Positions 28,744 through 39,614 of a stretch of DNA of 64,000 nt are shown here, in pieces; positions within the stretch are counted from its first letter, which is position 1, and each line of letters opens with the position of its first letter. Both the position numbers and the translations under genes were made by a program. The stretch comes from Prochlorococcus sp. AG-347-K16 (GTDB lineage: Bacteria; Cyanobacteriota; Cyanobacteriia; PCC-6307; Cyanobiaceae): positions 132,866-196,865 of the forward strand of contig QCCD01000001.1 of NCBI GenBank assembly GCA_003281405.1. Reading direction: 5' to 3'. Under the pieces are notes generated by a model. It worked only from the letters and a program-made list of their open reading frames with translations. It was not told where the DNA came from and did not search any database.

Positions 28744-29658
28744 TTATTTCAGTGAAATTCTTGTTACCCAATTATCATAGTCTTGAGAACGACCTTCTGT
28801 TATTTCTATAAGCTTACTTTTTAATTTATTCATTATTGGTCTCTCAACATTTAATACAGTTGATTCAATTTTTTTAACTGGTGTAATTTTTGCTGCTGTA
28901 CCAGTTAGAAAAACTTCATCAGCTATTAATAATTCTGTTTTATCAACAGGCCTCTCAATTACATTTATTCCAAATGATTTTGCTAATTCAATTACACTAG
29001 CTCTAGTAATCCCTTCAAGGATATCTTGATCAACACCAGGAGTGATCAAGTCTCCATTCCTTACAATAAATAAATTCATACCACTAGCTTCGCTTACCTT
29101 ACCACTTGAATTTAATAGCAGGGCTTCATCAAAACCCGATAAACTAGCTTCTGTTTTGGCTAATGAACTAGTAATATATGCTCCACTTATTTTTCCTCTT
29201 AAGGGTAAAGATCTATCTTCTTGTCTTGTCCAGCTGCTCATTCTACAAGAAACACCATCTGGGGATAGATAATCTCCTAGTTCAATACAATAAATGAAGA
29301 AATCTGTTTCAATATTGTGTAACCTTGGCGCTATACCTAAATCGCTTGTATATACAAATGGTCTTATATAAATAGGTTTTTCTGGCTTGTTTCTTTTTAT
29401 AACTTCTTCTAAGGCATTAAAAATATATTCTTCAGAAATTTCAGTTAAGAGTAATTTTGCACTTTGAGATAATCTTTTTATATGTTTATCAGTTCTAAAC
29501 AAAAGGAATTCTTCTTTGTTTGTTGGGTTAGGTATCGCGCGCATTCCTCCAAATGCAGCAGTACCATAGTGTAGTGCATGAGTAGCTATTGATATTTTTG
29601 CTTCTTTAAATGGAATACATTTACCTTCGAACCAGGCGTATGGAAGAAATTCATGCAT
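28744..29658 (-). CDS. ilvE: Branched-chain amino acid aminotransferase
   Basis: HALHYGTAAFGGMRA, ISGAYITSSLAKTEA, EASGMNLFIVRNG. Confidence 0.96.
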   Translation of the reverse strand: MHEFLPYAWFEGKCIPFKEAKISIATHALHYGTAAFGGMRAIPNPTNKEEFLLFRTDKHIKRLSQSAKLLLTEISEEYIFNALEEVIKRNKPEKPIYIRPFVYTSDLGIAPRLHNIETDFFIYCIELGDYLSPDGVSCRMSSWTRQEDRSLPLRGKISGAYITSSLAKTEASLSGFDEALLLNSSGKVSEASGMNLFIVRNGDLITPGVDQDILEGITRASVIELAKSFGINVIERPVDKTELLIADEVFLTGTAAKITPVKKIESTVLNVERPIMNKLKSKLIEITEGRSQDYDNWVTRISLK

Positions 29659-29730
29659 ATTTAATTGATTTAATTAAGGTAAACTTGTTTTATCCTACTT
29701 ACGTATTCTAAACCTTATTTATATACAAAA

Positions 29731-32700
29731 ATGCACAGGATATTAAATATAGCAGGAAATGAAAAGAATAAGGATGATTTAATTGAGCAACCAGCTGCAG
29801 ATTTTATTTTTATAACAAGTGTCAAGGCTGATTTAAATCTTATATCAAACTTATTGTTAGAAAAAGAATTTGCTTCATTAAAAAATAATATAAGAGCTTT
29901 AGAAATTTCTAATTTAAATTCCTCAGCTCAAATAGATAATTATTTATTAAAAACAATAAATTATGCAAAAGTTGTCGTACTTAGAATATTTGGAGATAAA
30001 GGTACATGGAACTATGGAATTGAACAACTTTTAAATTGGCAAGCAGTTAATAAAAAAAGGAAGTTAGTAATCCTATCAGGTACCATTGATCAGGAAATTT
30101 CCTTATGTGAAATAAGTAGTATAGATAAAAATATTGCATTAAATATTTCTAGATTACTAAGATCTGGAGGACTGGATAATTATAGAAAGTTTCTTAACTG
30201 TTTAAATTATTTAGTTGTAGATGAAAAATTAATTCCTGATGATTTTTTGAATATTACTTTTTATGCAGATCCCTATTTATATGATTGGAAAAATGAAAAA
30301 GGCGAAAAGATAGGAATAATATCCTATAAATCACTTTTTTTGGCTAATGAAATTGAAGTAAACAAAAAACTTAACTTGCAATTAAGAAAATGCGGACTAT
30401 CTCCTAAAACATTTTTTATTTCAACACTAAAAGATCATATTATTCAGAAGAAATTAATAGACATTTTTAAAAAAGAAGATATTAAACTAATAATTACCAC
30501 AACTTCATTTTCTTCATCACAAATCAAAAATAACGATTTAATTGAAAATTCAACAAATATTTTTACTTCTCTTAAAATTCCAATTTTACAACTTCTTTCT
30601 TCTAATAGATCAAGAAAAAAGTGGTTAAATTCATCTATTGGAATGAATTCATCTGATTTACTAATGCAAATAATTATTCCCGAATTTGATGGAAGAATTA
30701 CTACCTGTCCTTCAGCATTTAAAGAAATTATTTCTAAGAAAAATACACTATATAGTGAAATAACTAGTTACAAAGCTGATCAAATAGGTATTCAATGGAT
30801 TTCAAAATTTGCAACAAATTATGTGAAACTTCAGAAACTTAATAATTTTGATAAAAGAATTTGTTTAGTAATAAGCAATTATCCAGTAAAGAATGGACGA
30901 ATCGGTAATGGCGTTGGTCTAAATACACCATCTTCAATAATAAGTATTCTTAATTGGTTAAAAGAAGAAGGTTATGACCTTGGATCTTGTAATTATCCTC
31001 AAAATTCCTCGGAATTAATGTCAATGCTTATAAAAACTAGAACTAATGATATTGAATCTCAAAATAATAAACCATTAGATTTTTTACCACTTAGTGAATA
31101 TTTAAAATATTGGAATTATTTAGAACTTGATCCCAAAAATATTATTGTTAGTCGTTGGGGTAAACCATCTGATGCGATCGATCTAGATAATAAAGGCTTC
31201 TCAATAAATGGTATTAGATTTGGAAAAATAACATTATTGATTCAACCTCAACGAGGTTATGACGCTTTTACTGATAGAGATATTCATTCTCCCGATCTTC
31301 CACCTCCCCATAGATATTTAGCACAATATTTTTGGATTGAAAAAGTTTTTAATGCAAATGCTATGTGCCATATTGGTAAACATGGGACTGTTGAATGGTT
31401 ACCTGGTAAATCTATAGGTTTAAGCAATAAATGTTTTCCAAATATTATTTGTCCGGCAATACCAAACATATATCCCTTTATCGTAAATGATCCTGGAGAA
31501 GGATCCCAAGCTAAAAGAAGAACTGCTGCAACAATTATTGATCATTTAACCCCTCCTCTGGATAGGTCAGAATTATATGGAAAATTTTCAATATTAGAAA
31601 ATTATTTAGACGAATATTTTGAAGCAAAATTATTAAATTCTAATCGGATCGATATAATAGAAAAATCCATTTTTGAATTAATTAAAAAAGATTTTAGCGA
31701 AATTACTTTAAAGAATAAAAATAATCAAATAGAAGAAATTGATTCCTTTCTTTGCAAAATTAAAGAATCTCAAATTAGGACAGGTTTGCATATTTTTGGC
31801 AATCGGCAGAATAACATTAATGAAATAAATTTATTCTTGTGTATTGCAAGAGTACCAAATTCCAACCGAATTGGTGTTATTCAATATATAGCAAAACATT
31901 TAAAACTAGATTTGAATCCTTGGACAAATCAATATGATCAAATCTTAAGTGAAAAGGATAAAAAAATATTATTGACTTTTTCCAACAAAAACATTTTAAA
32001 CTTTAGAATGGCTATTGATTTTTTGGAACAACAAGCAAAGTATTTAATATATTTGTTTTTTTACAAAAAGAATACCAATATAAAAAATCTAGAAAAATAT
32101 AAAAATCAGAAAATAATAGACTATTTCATTAATGAAAAAAAACATAATAAGTATTTTTTATTATTAAAAAAAGAGATTCTATATCCAATCATTAATTCTT
32201 CATATAATGAGAAATTATCATTTATTAATTCATTGAATGGACAATATGTAAAAAGTGGTCCATCTGGAGCTCCTACTAGAGGTAAAACTGAAACTTTACC
32301 CACTGGTAAAAATTTCTTTTCAGTTGATTCAAGAGGACTGCCAACTGAATCAGCATGGAGTGTTGGTTGTAAGTCCGCTTCACAAATACTTGATTTATAC
32401 AAACAAGATAATGGAGAAGATTTAAAAAATATAGCAATATCTGTATGGGCAACATCCACAATGAGAAATGGTGGTGAAGACATTTGTCAAATACTATATT
32501 TATTAGGAGTACAGCCTATTTGGGATGGGCCTTCAAGAAGAGTAGTTGATCTAGAAATCATTCCTTTATCTGTTCTCGAAAGACCAAGGGTTGATGTTAC
32601 TTTAAGGATTTCTGGAATGTTTAGAGATGCATTTCCACAGTTAGTTAAATTAACTTCTAAAGCAATAAATCTTGTTTCTAATCTTAATGAGGATTATAAA

Positions 32701-33468
32701 TTTAACCCTCTTGCTCGGGCATCAAGGGAAGGTGATTCAATTAATCGTATATTTGGGTCAGCGCCAGGTTCATACGGAGCTGGTCTGCAAGAACTAATTT
32801 CAAATTCTAATTGGGACAATATTGATGATTTTGGAGAATCTTTTCTTAATTGGAGTAAGTGGATTTACAGTGAAAATCTTGAACCTATAGAGGATAAAAA
32901 ATCATTAGAAAATGCTCTAAAAAATGTGCAGTTAGTTGTTCATAACCAAGATAATAAGGAACATGATATTTTAGATTCTGATGATTATTATCAGTTTCAG
33001 GGCGGATTATCTTCAGCAGTAAAAAAATTGAGCGGTAAATTACCTGAAATGTTTCATGGTGATTTATCAAAATTTGGATTGTCTAAAATATCAAAATTAC
33101 AAGATGAAATTAATAAAGTTGTTATATCAAGAATACTTAACCCTAAATGGATAAATGGAATGAAGGATAACGGTTATAAAGGAGCGTTTGAATTTTCAGC
33201 TACACTAGATTACTTATATGCTTTTGATGCTTCTACTGAAGTTGTCTCAGATTGGTGTTATGAGGAAGTTTATAAATCATGGTTATGTGATCTGGATCTT
33301 AAGAATTTCTTTCTAGAGAATAATCCATGGGCTTTAAGAGATATTGCACAAAGATTTCTTGAAATTGTCAATAGAAAAATGTGGAATAATTGTTCATCAG
33401 ATGTCATTGAAAATTTAAAGAACATAATTATTAATACAGATTCAATAATTGAAAAAAACGAATTCTAA
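29731..33468 (+). CDS. cobN: Cobaltochelatase subunit CobN
   Basis: GKHGTVEWLPGKSIGLS, RVDVTLRISGMFRDAFP, FGSAPGSYGAGLQ. Confidence 0.95.
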   Translation: MHRILNIAGNEKNKDDLIEQPAADFIFITSVKADLNLISNLLLEKEFASLKNNIRALEISNLNSSAQIDNYLLKTINYAKVVVLRIFGDKGTWNYGIEQLLNWQAVNKKRKLVILSGTIDQEISLCEISSIDKNIALNISRLLRSGGLDNYRKFLNCLNYLVVDEKLIPDDFLNITFYADPYLYDWKNEKGEKIGIISYKSLFLANEIEVNKKLNLQLRKCGLSPKTFFISTLKDHIIQKKLIDIFKKEDIKLIITTTSFSSSQIKNNDLIENSTNIFTSLKIPILQLLSSNRSRKKWLNSSIGMNSSDLLMQIIIPEFDGRITTCPSAFKEIISKKNTLYSEITSYKADQIGIQWISKFATNYVKLQKLNNFDKRICLVISNYPVKNGRIGNGVGLNTPSSIISILNWLKEEGYDLGSCNYPQNSSELMSMLIKTRTNDIESQNNKPLDFLPLSEYLKYWNYLELDPKNIIVSRWGKPSDAIDLDNKGFSINGIRFGKITLLIQPQRGYDAFTDRDIHSPDLPPPHRYLAQYFWIEKVFNANAMCHIGKHGTVEWLPGKSIGLSNKCFPNIICPAIPNIYPFIVNDPGEGSQAKRRTAATIIDHLTPPLDRSELYGKFSILENYLDEYFEAKLLNSNRIDIIEKSIFELIKKDFSEITLKNKNNQIEEIDSFLCKIKESQIRTGLHIFGNRQNNINEINLFLCIARVPNSNRIGVIQYIAKHLKLDLNPWTNQYDQILSEKDKKILLTFSNKNILNFRMAIDFLEQQAKYLIYLFFYKKNTNIKNLEKYKNQKIIDYFINEKKHNKYFLLLKKEILYPIINSSYNEKLSFINSLNGQYVKSGPSGAPTRGKTETLPTGKNFFSVDSRGLPTESAWSVGCKSASQILDLYKQDNGEDLKNIAISVWATSTMRNGGEDICQILYLLGVQPIWDGPSRRVVDLEIIPLSVLERPRVDVTLRISGMFRDAFPQLVKLTSKAINLVSNLNEDYKFNPLARASREGDSINRIFGSAPGSYGAGLQELISNSNWDNIDDFGESFLNWSKWIYSENLEPIEDKKSLENALKNVQLVVHNQDNKEHDILDSDDYYQFQGGLSSAVKKLSGKLPEMFHGDLSKFGLSKISKLQDEINKVVISRILNPKWINGMKDNGYKGAFEFSATLDYLYAFDASTEVVSDWCYEEVYKSWLCDLDLKNFFLENNPWALRDIAQRFLEIVNRKMWNNCSSDVIENLKNIIINTDSIIEKNEF

Positions 33469-33469
33469 A

Positions 33470-34117
33470 TTATCTACCTAATAGCGAAAGTCCGTGACTA
33501 TCTGTTCCGCATGTTTTTAGCATTGAATATTTATCTGCTAATTTATCTATTTCTGAACATACAAATAAACTAGGATTCCATACTTCATTAAGTTCATAAT
33601 CGTACCAAACCTCTATTCCATCAATACCTTGTATTTTGGCCTCTGGAATTAATTTATAAAAGGGAATCCTGTATCTCGCTGGATGTGCAAGAAATGATAA
33701 ACCACCAGCCAAATTTATTGCTTTAATAACTGATTTAATATTTAAATCATTACCTATTGGTGACTCTCCAAGGATGTATGGATTTAGATATTTACTTTTT
33801 ATATCTATTCCCAATCCAATTACATGTACTAAACATCCTAGAATCAAACAATTAATTTCTATACCCGAAATTAATGTAAAAGAATCTTTAGGATAATTTT
33901 TGAGTATATTATTTTTTTTTATATATTCATGAGCTTTAATTGTATGATGATCGGTTATTGATAAAAATTTCAAGTTATTTTTATAAGCTTGTTCTAAAAG
34001 TTCATATGGTTCTAGACTTCCATCACTAAATTTTGTATGACAGTGAAAATTAATATTTTGAGGACAACTATTTTTATTAATATTGGAAGTTAATTTTACT
34101 AAGTCTTCCCTATTCAT
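33470..34117 (-). CDS. PHP-domain phosphoesterase (TrpH-like)
   Basis: NFHCHTKFSDGSLEPYELLEQA, SITDHHT, AHPARY, GTDSHG. Confidence 0.88.
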   Translation of the reverse strand: MNREDLVKLTSNINKNSCPQNINFHCHTKFSDGSLEPYELLEQAYKNNLKFLSITDHHTIKAHEYIKKNNILKNYPKDSFTLISGIEINCLILGCLVHVIGLGIDIKSKYLNPYILGESPIGNDLNIKSVIKAINLAGGLSFLAHPARYRIPFYKLIPEAKIQGIDGIEVWYDYELNEVWNPSLFVCSEIDKLADKYSMLKTCGTDSHGLSLLGR

Positions 34118-34676
34118 TACTTAATGAATTCTCATTTTTCTTTCTTATCTTTGCATATAATTGTATTGAAGCCAACATGAAAATAATTAGTCCAACTACG
34201 CTCCAAGTAGCAACACTAGTTGGAAAATTATTTTTAAAAATAACTAAAAGTACAATTATAAATAATAATAAAGTAGGCAATTCATTTAATAATCTAAGGT
34301 TTTTTGCTGAAATAGTTGAAGTGCCATTTTGTAATGAATACATTATTTTATAACAATAAGAATGATAAATTACTAATGCTAAAACAAAAGAAATTTTAAT
34401 TTGCAACCACTTCTCACTTAACCAACTTGGTTGCATAATAACCATGCATATTGCCATACTTAAAGCTAATATCATCCCAGGTGTTGTGATTATATTCGCC
34501 AGCCTTTTTTCCATCAAGGTGTATTGTTTATTAAAGGCAATTTTTAACTCATTATCCATATTTTTAGATTCTTCATGGTAAATAAAAAGTCTTACTAAAT
34601 AAAAAAGTCCCGCAAACCAAACGATTACACCCATAATGTGAAGTGATTTAAACCAGAGATATGCTTCAGCTGCCAA
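34110..34676 (-). CDS. hemJ: Protoporphyrinogen oxidase HemJ (UPF0093)
   Basis: WFKSLHIMGVIVWFAGLFYLVRLFIYH. Confidence 0.9.
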   Translation of the reverse strand: MAAEAYLWFKSLHIMGVIVWFAGLFYLVRLFIYHEESKNMDNELKIAFNKQYTLMEKRLANIITTPGMILALSMAICMVIMQPSWLSEKWLQIKISFVLALVIYHSYCYKIMYSLQNGTSTISAKNLRLLNELPTLLLFIIVLLVIFKNNFPTSVATWSVVGLIIFMLASIQLYAKIRKKNENSLSNE

Positions 34677-34764
34677 ATTACTAGATTAATTTAAAAATAT
34701 ATATTTTTAATATAGTTATATTTAACAATATCAAGAAATCTATTTTTCAAAAATTAATTAATAT

Positions 34765-36723
34765 TTATAACTCGTTAAAATATTTATATATATCATTTAC
34801 TGAATTTTTTCCAAGTCCTTTAACTTTTGATAAATCCTCTTTACTAGCTATTCTAATCGCGTCTATTGATTTAAAATGCTCAAGCAATTCTCTTATTCTT
34901 GATGGTCCTAATCCACTGATTTGAGACAATTGGGATCTATTCATTCTCTTAGATCTTTTGTCTCTATGAAAAGATAATGCAAATCTATGTGCTTCATCTC
35001 TTACCCTTCTTAATAGAAGAACTCCTTTTTGATTTTCATCAGTATCAAGAGACTTAGTAAGGCCTGGAATAAATATTTCTTCATTTTTTTTTGCTAATGA
35101 ACATATAGTTACTTCTTCCTCAAGATTTAAATCTTTTAATGCTTTTATAGCTGCATTTAACTGTCCTTTTCCTCCATCAATCATTATTAAATCAGGCCAA
35201 TCTGATAGAAGTTCATTGTCTAATTTACTATTCGTTTTATCATTAAATATTGAAAAATCTCCTCCGCTTTTTTTAAATCTTGACCATTTTTTAAACCTTC
35301 TATGTATTACTTCATATATCGAAGCAAAATCATCACTATGTCCTACAAAAACGTTTGGATCCTTAATTTTATATTTCCTATAATGCTGTTTAGAAGGAAT
35401 TCCATCTATAAAAACGACTTGTGATGCTACAGGGTCACTACCTTGTATATGGCTTATATCATAACCTTCAATTCTTTTAGGTTGTTCGCTTAATTCAAGT
35501 ATTTGGGCAAGATCCTCAATTGATGATTCATTATCTTGTATCCCATTTATTATTCTATCTAATTCCAATTTCGCATTTTTTAAAACCATTTCTACAGTTT
35601 CATGTTTTTTATTTCTTTTTGGGATTAAGATTTTTACTTTCTTTTTTCTTATCTCCGTTAACCAATCCTCTATGGTTGTTTGTTTTGGAAGGTTATATTG
35701 AATAAGAATTTCTGATGGTATTTCTACGGCTTCAACATTCATATAATGCTCTTCTAATATCTTTTGCAAAATAAGATTTTCATCTTCATTATTTAATTTT
35801 TGACTATAGCCAATTCTTCCAATAAGCTTACCCGATCGCATTTGGAAAATTTGTATACTAGCTACATTTTTTTCTGAAACTATTCCAAAGATATCTCTAT
35901 TAATTGAAGAATCAGGTATTGATATTTTTTGTGATTCAGTTAATAATTTTAAACCTGAAATTTGGTCCCTTATTTTTGCAGCATTTTCATAATCTAAATC
36001 ATTTGAAAATTGCAACATTTTTTTTTGTAAAAATATTTCTAAGTCATCATTCCTTCCCTGAAATATCATAGATACTTGTTTCATTATTTTTTTATAATCG
36101 TCAGATGATATTACTTCTTGGCAAACACCTGGACATCTTCCTATTGAATAATTCAAACAAGTTCTATCTTTATAGACTGGCCTTGGCCTTTGTCTAAGTG
36201 GAAATATTTTTTTTATCGTAAATAATGTTCTCCTTAATAATCCGACATCTACATAAGGTCCATAATATCTATCTAAATTATTTCTATTTCTTCTTCTTCT
36301 TGTAATAAATATTCGAGGATATTTTTCACTCCAAGTTATGCAGAGATATGGATATTTCTTATCATCCTTTAAAAGAATATTAAAGTATGGTTTGTTTGTT
36401 TTTATTAAATTTGACTCTAAATTTAGTGCTTCATATTCGCTATCTGTGACAATAATTTCTATTTCAGTTATTTGACGAACCATCAAACTTAATCTTGGAG
36501 TTAAATCAGAAAAATTATTAAAATAACTACTTACTCTACTACGTAGTTTTTTAGATTTACCAATATAAAGTAAATTATTATCTATATCTTTAAAAAGATA
36601 GCAACCAGATGACTTTGGAATTTCGGATAATCTTGATTTTAATAACTCCTTATTATTAATTAATTTATATTCAATTTTAAAATTATATTTATTATTTATT
36701 TTTTCGATAGAGGAATTACTCAT
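34765..36723 (-). CDS. uvrC: Excinuclease ABC subunit C
   Basis: GIY-YIG N-domain, UvrC homology region, HhH C-terminus. Confidence 0.98.
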   Translation of the reverse strand: MSNSSIEKINNKYNFKIEYKLINNKELLKSRLSEIPKSSGCYLFKDIDNNLLYIGKSKKLRSRVSSYFNNFSDLTPRLSLMVRQITEIEIIVTDSEYEALNLESNLIKTNKPYFNILLKDDKKYPYLCITWSEKYPRIFITRRRRNRNNLDRYYGPYVDVGLLRRTLFTIKKIFPLRQRPRPVYKDRTCLNYSIGRCPGVCQEVISSDDYKKIMKQVSMIFQGRNDDLEIFLQKKMLQFSNDLDYENAAKIRDQISGLKLLTESQKISIPDSSINRDIFGIVSEKNVASIQIFQMRSGKLIGRIGYSQKLNNEDENLILQKILEEHYMNVEAVEIPSEILIQYNLPKQTTIEDWLTEIRKKKVKILIPKRNKKHETVEMVLKNAKLELDRIINGIQDNESSIEDLAQILELSEQPKRIEGYDISHIQGSDPVASQVVFIDGIPSKQHYRKYKIKDPNVFVGHSDDFASIYEVIHRRFKKWSRFKKSGGDFSIFNDKTNSKLDNELLSDWPDLIMIDGGKGQLNAAIKALKDLNLEEEVTICSLAKKNEEIFIPGLTKSLDTDENQKGVLLLRRVRDEAHRFALSFHRDKRSKRMNRSQLSQISGLGPSRIRELLEHFKSIDAIRIASKEDLSKVKGLGKNSVNDIYKYFNEL

Positions 36724-36732
36724 TTATAATGA

Positions 36733-37221
36733 TTAACCTCCATAATTCCAGCCAGTTGAAGATAAATTTAGTGAGTCAACATCATTATTCAGATAAGCAG
36801 ATTGAACCTCTCCTACAAACACGGTATGGTCTCCATGCATAACATTTCCAACAACATTACATTCAACACCACCAACACTATCAACTAAAATAGGCAATCC
36901 AAGCTCACCTAAATTAAATTCAACAGATTCAAATCTACCTCCTAATGCTTTTTGAGGTTTAAAGAAAACAGCTGCTAGATCCTTTTGATCACTTTTGAGC
37001 ACATTTAATGAGAACTTATTGGTTGACTTTATTATTTCATGACTAGAGCCTTCTGCTCTAACAGCCATTACAACTAATGGTGGGGTGAAAGAACCTTGAG
37101 TCACCCAACTTGCAGTAAATCCATTCACTTCATTTTTATCCTCGTCTCTAACACCACAAATAAATAATCCGTGAGGTATTTTTCTTAATAAGATTTTTTT
37201 TGCTTCTAGATTTAATGTCAT
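36733..37221 (-). CDS. Flavin reductase-domain protein
   Basis: NGFTASWVTQGSFTPPLVVMAV. Confidence 0.85.
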   Translation of the reverse strand: MTLNLEAKKILLRKIPHGLFICGVRDEDKNEVNGFTASWVTQGSFTPPLVVMAVRAEGSSHEIIKSTNKFSLNVLKSDQKDLAAVFFKPQKALGGRFESVEFNLGELGLPILVDSVGGVECNVVGNVMHGDHTVFVGEVQSAYLNNDVDSLNLSSTGWNYGG

Positions 37222-37280
37222 AATTGATTTAACTAATAATTTTATTTTAACTAAATTTCTTATTCGATCATAATAAATTC

Positions 37281-37754
37281 ATGAAAATTCTTTATCCAGG
37301 TACATTTGATCCTTTAACAAATGGGCATCTTGATTTAATAGAAAGGGCTGAAAAAATATTTGGCAATCTAGTAGTTGCTGTTTTAGAAAATACATCTAAA
37401 ACACCAACATTTAATCTTGAAAGAAGAATAATACAAATAAAAAATTCGATTTCTCATTTAGCTAATATTGAAGTTATTTCTTATTCTGGTCTAACTGTTG
37501 ATTGTGCAAATGATCTAAAAGCTAATCTTATTCTTAGAGGCTTAAGAGCAATGAGTGATTTTGAGTATGAACTTCAAATTGCTCATACAAATAAATCTCT
37601 TAATAATGATATTGAAACTATATTTTTATCGACAAATACAAATTATAGTTTTCTTAGTAGTTCTTTAGTAAAAGAAGTTGCAAAATTTGGTGGTGAAATT
37701 AATCACATGGTACCCCCCTCTGTTGAGAGGGATTTAAAAGAATATTTTAAATAA
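37281..37754 (+). CDS. coaD: Phosphopantetheine adenylyltransferase
   Basis: [33 protein letters not shown]. Confidence 0.97.
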   Translation: MKILYPGTFDPLTNGHLDLIERAEKIFGNLVVAVLENTSKTPTFNLERRIIQIKNSISHLANIEVISYSGLTVDCANDLKANLILRGLRAMSDFEYELQIAHTNKSLNNDIETIFLSTNTNYSFLSSSLVKEVAKFGGEINHMVPPSVERDLKEYFK

Positions 37755-37762
37755 TATTTTTG

Positions 37763-38986
37763 TTAACAAGATTTCAAGTAATAAAGATCACTTAATAGTT
37801 TAAAAGCTTTTTCTTTATCAATTTTATTAGAATTTTGGATAATGCTTATAATTATTGGCTTTTCATTTTTATATAAAAAGCCAGATAATGCAAAGACATT
37901 TGAAAGAGTCCCAGTTTTGCCAAAAAACTTTCCAGACAATTCACTATTTACAAATCTTTTAGCTAATGTTCCTCTAACTCCCGTAATTGAAAGTGTAGAT
38001 TGAAAAGCTTTAAAATCATTAAAATATCTCATTTTATCTAAAAACAATACAACTAACTTTGTTGTAATTTTATTTTTTCGAGACAATCCACTAGCATCTG
38101 CAAAGTATGCATTAGTTGCTGGGAGGCCCTTATTTTCAAGCCATCTTTTCAATTTTATATAGTTATTATCGTTCCATGTATTTGAGGCATTTTTAAAAAG
38201 AGATTCAGCCGTAAAATTATGGCTTTCAGAATTTGTTAGAGTTAGTAATGAAAGAATTGGAGTTGAATATATGTTATTTATCTCTTTAATATTTTTTAAA
38301 TAAAAAGTTTTTTCTGAATCAAAAAAATTTATATATATTTTTGAATTTGGAAATTTATTTTTTAAATAATTTTTAATAAAATTTTTTAATGCATAAATAT
38401 CATCATATTTATTGTTATTACTTTCTATTGCAAGAGATGTAATTGGAGATCCATATTCGTAAAGTTTATCAGTATTTGTCCAACCATTAGGCCAATATAA
38501 TTTTGAATCAATTTCTACAATATTAAAGTTAATAATTTTATTTTCTTTGACATTTGAAATTAGTTCGATTATATGTTCATAATTAAGATCTGGATCACCT
38601 TGACCAAGTAAATAATAATCGTTTTTACTTTTAAATAAGGAAGTTTTTAAATTATTATTTAATTTATATTTACTTAAAACATAAGCTGATGAGAATAATT
38701 TTTGGTTAGATGCTGGCAACCTTGGAACATCCTCATTGTAGGAACTTATTATTTCCCCTTTATTATTAATAATTGATACACTAAAAGAATCATCAAGCGT
38801 TTGATTCAATAAAGCATCATAAGTAGGACATATTTTGTTTTTATTAATTATTCCCGGGAAATTAAAATAAATACTATTTAAAATAGTTATTTTCTGATTT
38901 GCTAGTAAATATCTTATTAAGAAAGGAGATGTTACTAATACAAGAACAATAAAGAAAAATGAATATATTTTTTTTATCACATTCAA
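37763..38986 (-). CDS. D-alanyl-D-alanine carboxypeptidase (PBP4/DacB family)
   Basis: PASNQKLFSSAY (SxxK), FFGKTGTLSNV (KTG), DASGLSR. Confidence 0.88.
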   Translation of the reverse strand: MNVIKKIYSFFFIVLVLVTSPFLIRYLLANQKITILNSIYFNFPGIINKNKICPTYDALLNQTLDDSFSVSIINNKGEIISSYNEDVPRLPASNQKLFSSAYVLSKYKLNNNLKTSLFKSKNDYYLLGQGDPDLNYEHIIELISNVKENKIINFNIVEIDSKLYWPNGWTNTDKLYEYGSPITSLAIESNNNKYDDIYALKNFIKNYLKNKFPNSKIYINFFDSEKTFYLKNIKEINNIYSTPILSLLTLTNSESHNFTAESLFKNASNTWNDNNYIKLKRWLENKGLPATNAYFADASGLSRKNKITTKLVVLFLDKMRYFNDFKAFQSTLSITGVRGTLAKRFVNSELSGKFFGKTGTLSNVFALSGFLYKNEKPIIISIIQNSNKIDKEKAFKLLSDLYYLKSC

Positions 38987-38987
38987 T

Positions 38988-39614
38988 CTATAAATTTACA
39001 AAAATAGATTCATTGTCGGGTTTAATTTCAAATTCTTTTTTAAAAAAATATCTTTTATTTTCTTCTTTGAAAAGCAACCAGTTATTTGGATAAATATGCA
39101 TAAGAGCAGCTTTATTTAAAGGCTGCAGAAAATAAATATTTTTCCATGTTTTGACAAAGTTTTTACGTCGCTCTCTAATAACACTTCCTATACCAATATT
39201 GGCATCTTCAAATTTTGGATTTAATGAATAATGCGTACCTTGATAATTATCAGACATTGGTTCAAATGAATCGAAATCATATGGCTGAGGTAGTATCGAT
39301 ATCATTGCACTATCAATATTATTTATATTATTAGATTCATTAAATGATTTAAAAGTAAAGATTTTATCTTTGATATCTGGATAGTCTCTTTGAGCCAAAG
39401 CCACAGCACCTTGATCAGCAAATGTTATGAATACATTATTATTTTTAGACAATATCTTGTAGATAGTTATTCCAATTCTGTTAAACTTCAATCCTTCAAA
39501 ATTAAATTCTATAGTAAATCTTTTATTTGAATCTAATAAACTTGGAATAATTGCATCCTCCATATTCTTAAGAGATTCATTTAAATCTTTAGGTAGTCTG
39601 TAATTGGTTTCCAT
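38988..39614 (-). CDS. DUF1995-like protein
   Basis: RLPKDLNESLKNMEDAI...LLDSNKRFTIEFNFEGL pattern. Confidence 0.65.
   Translation of the reverse strand: METNYRLPKDLNESLKNMEDAIIPSLLDSNKRFTIEFNFEGLKFNRIGITIYKILSKNNNVFITFADQGAVALAQRDYPDIKDKIFTFKSFNESNNINNIDSAMISILPQPYDFDSFEPMSDNYQGTHYSLNPKFEDANIGIGSVIRERRKNFVKTWKNIYFLQPLNKAALMHIYPNNWLLFKEENKRYFFKKEFEIKPDNESIFVNL

Noticed and set aside
32121-33070. Minus-strand ORFs inside cobN
   Set aside because: Shadow ORFs opposite conserved cobaltochelatase sequence.
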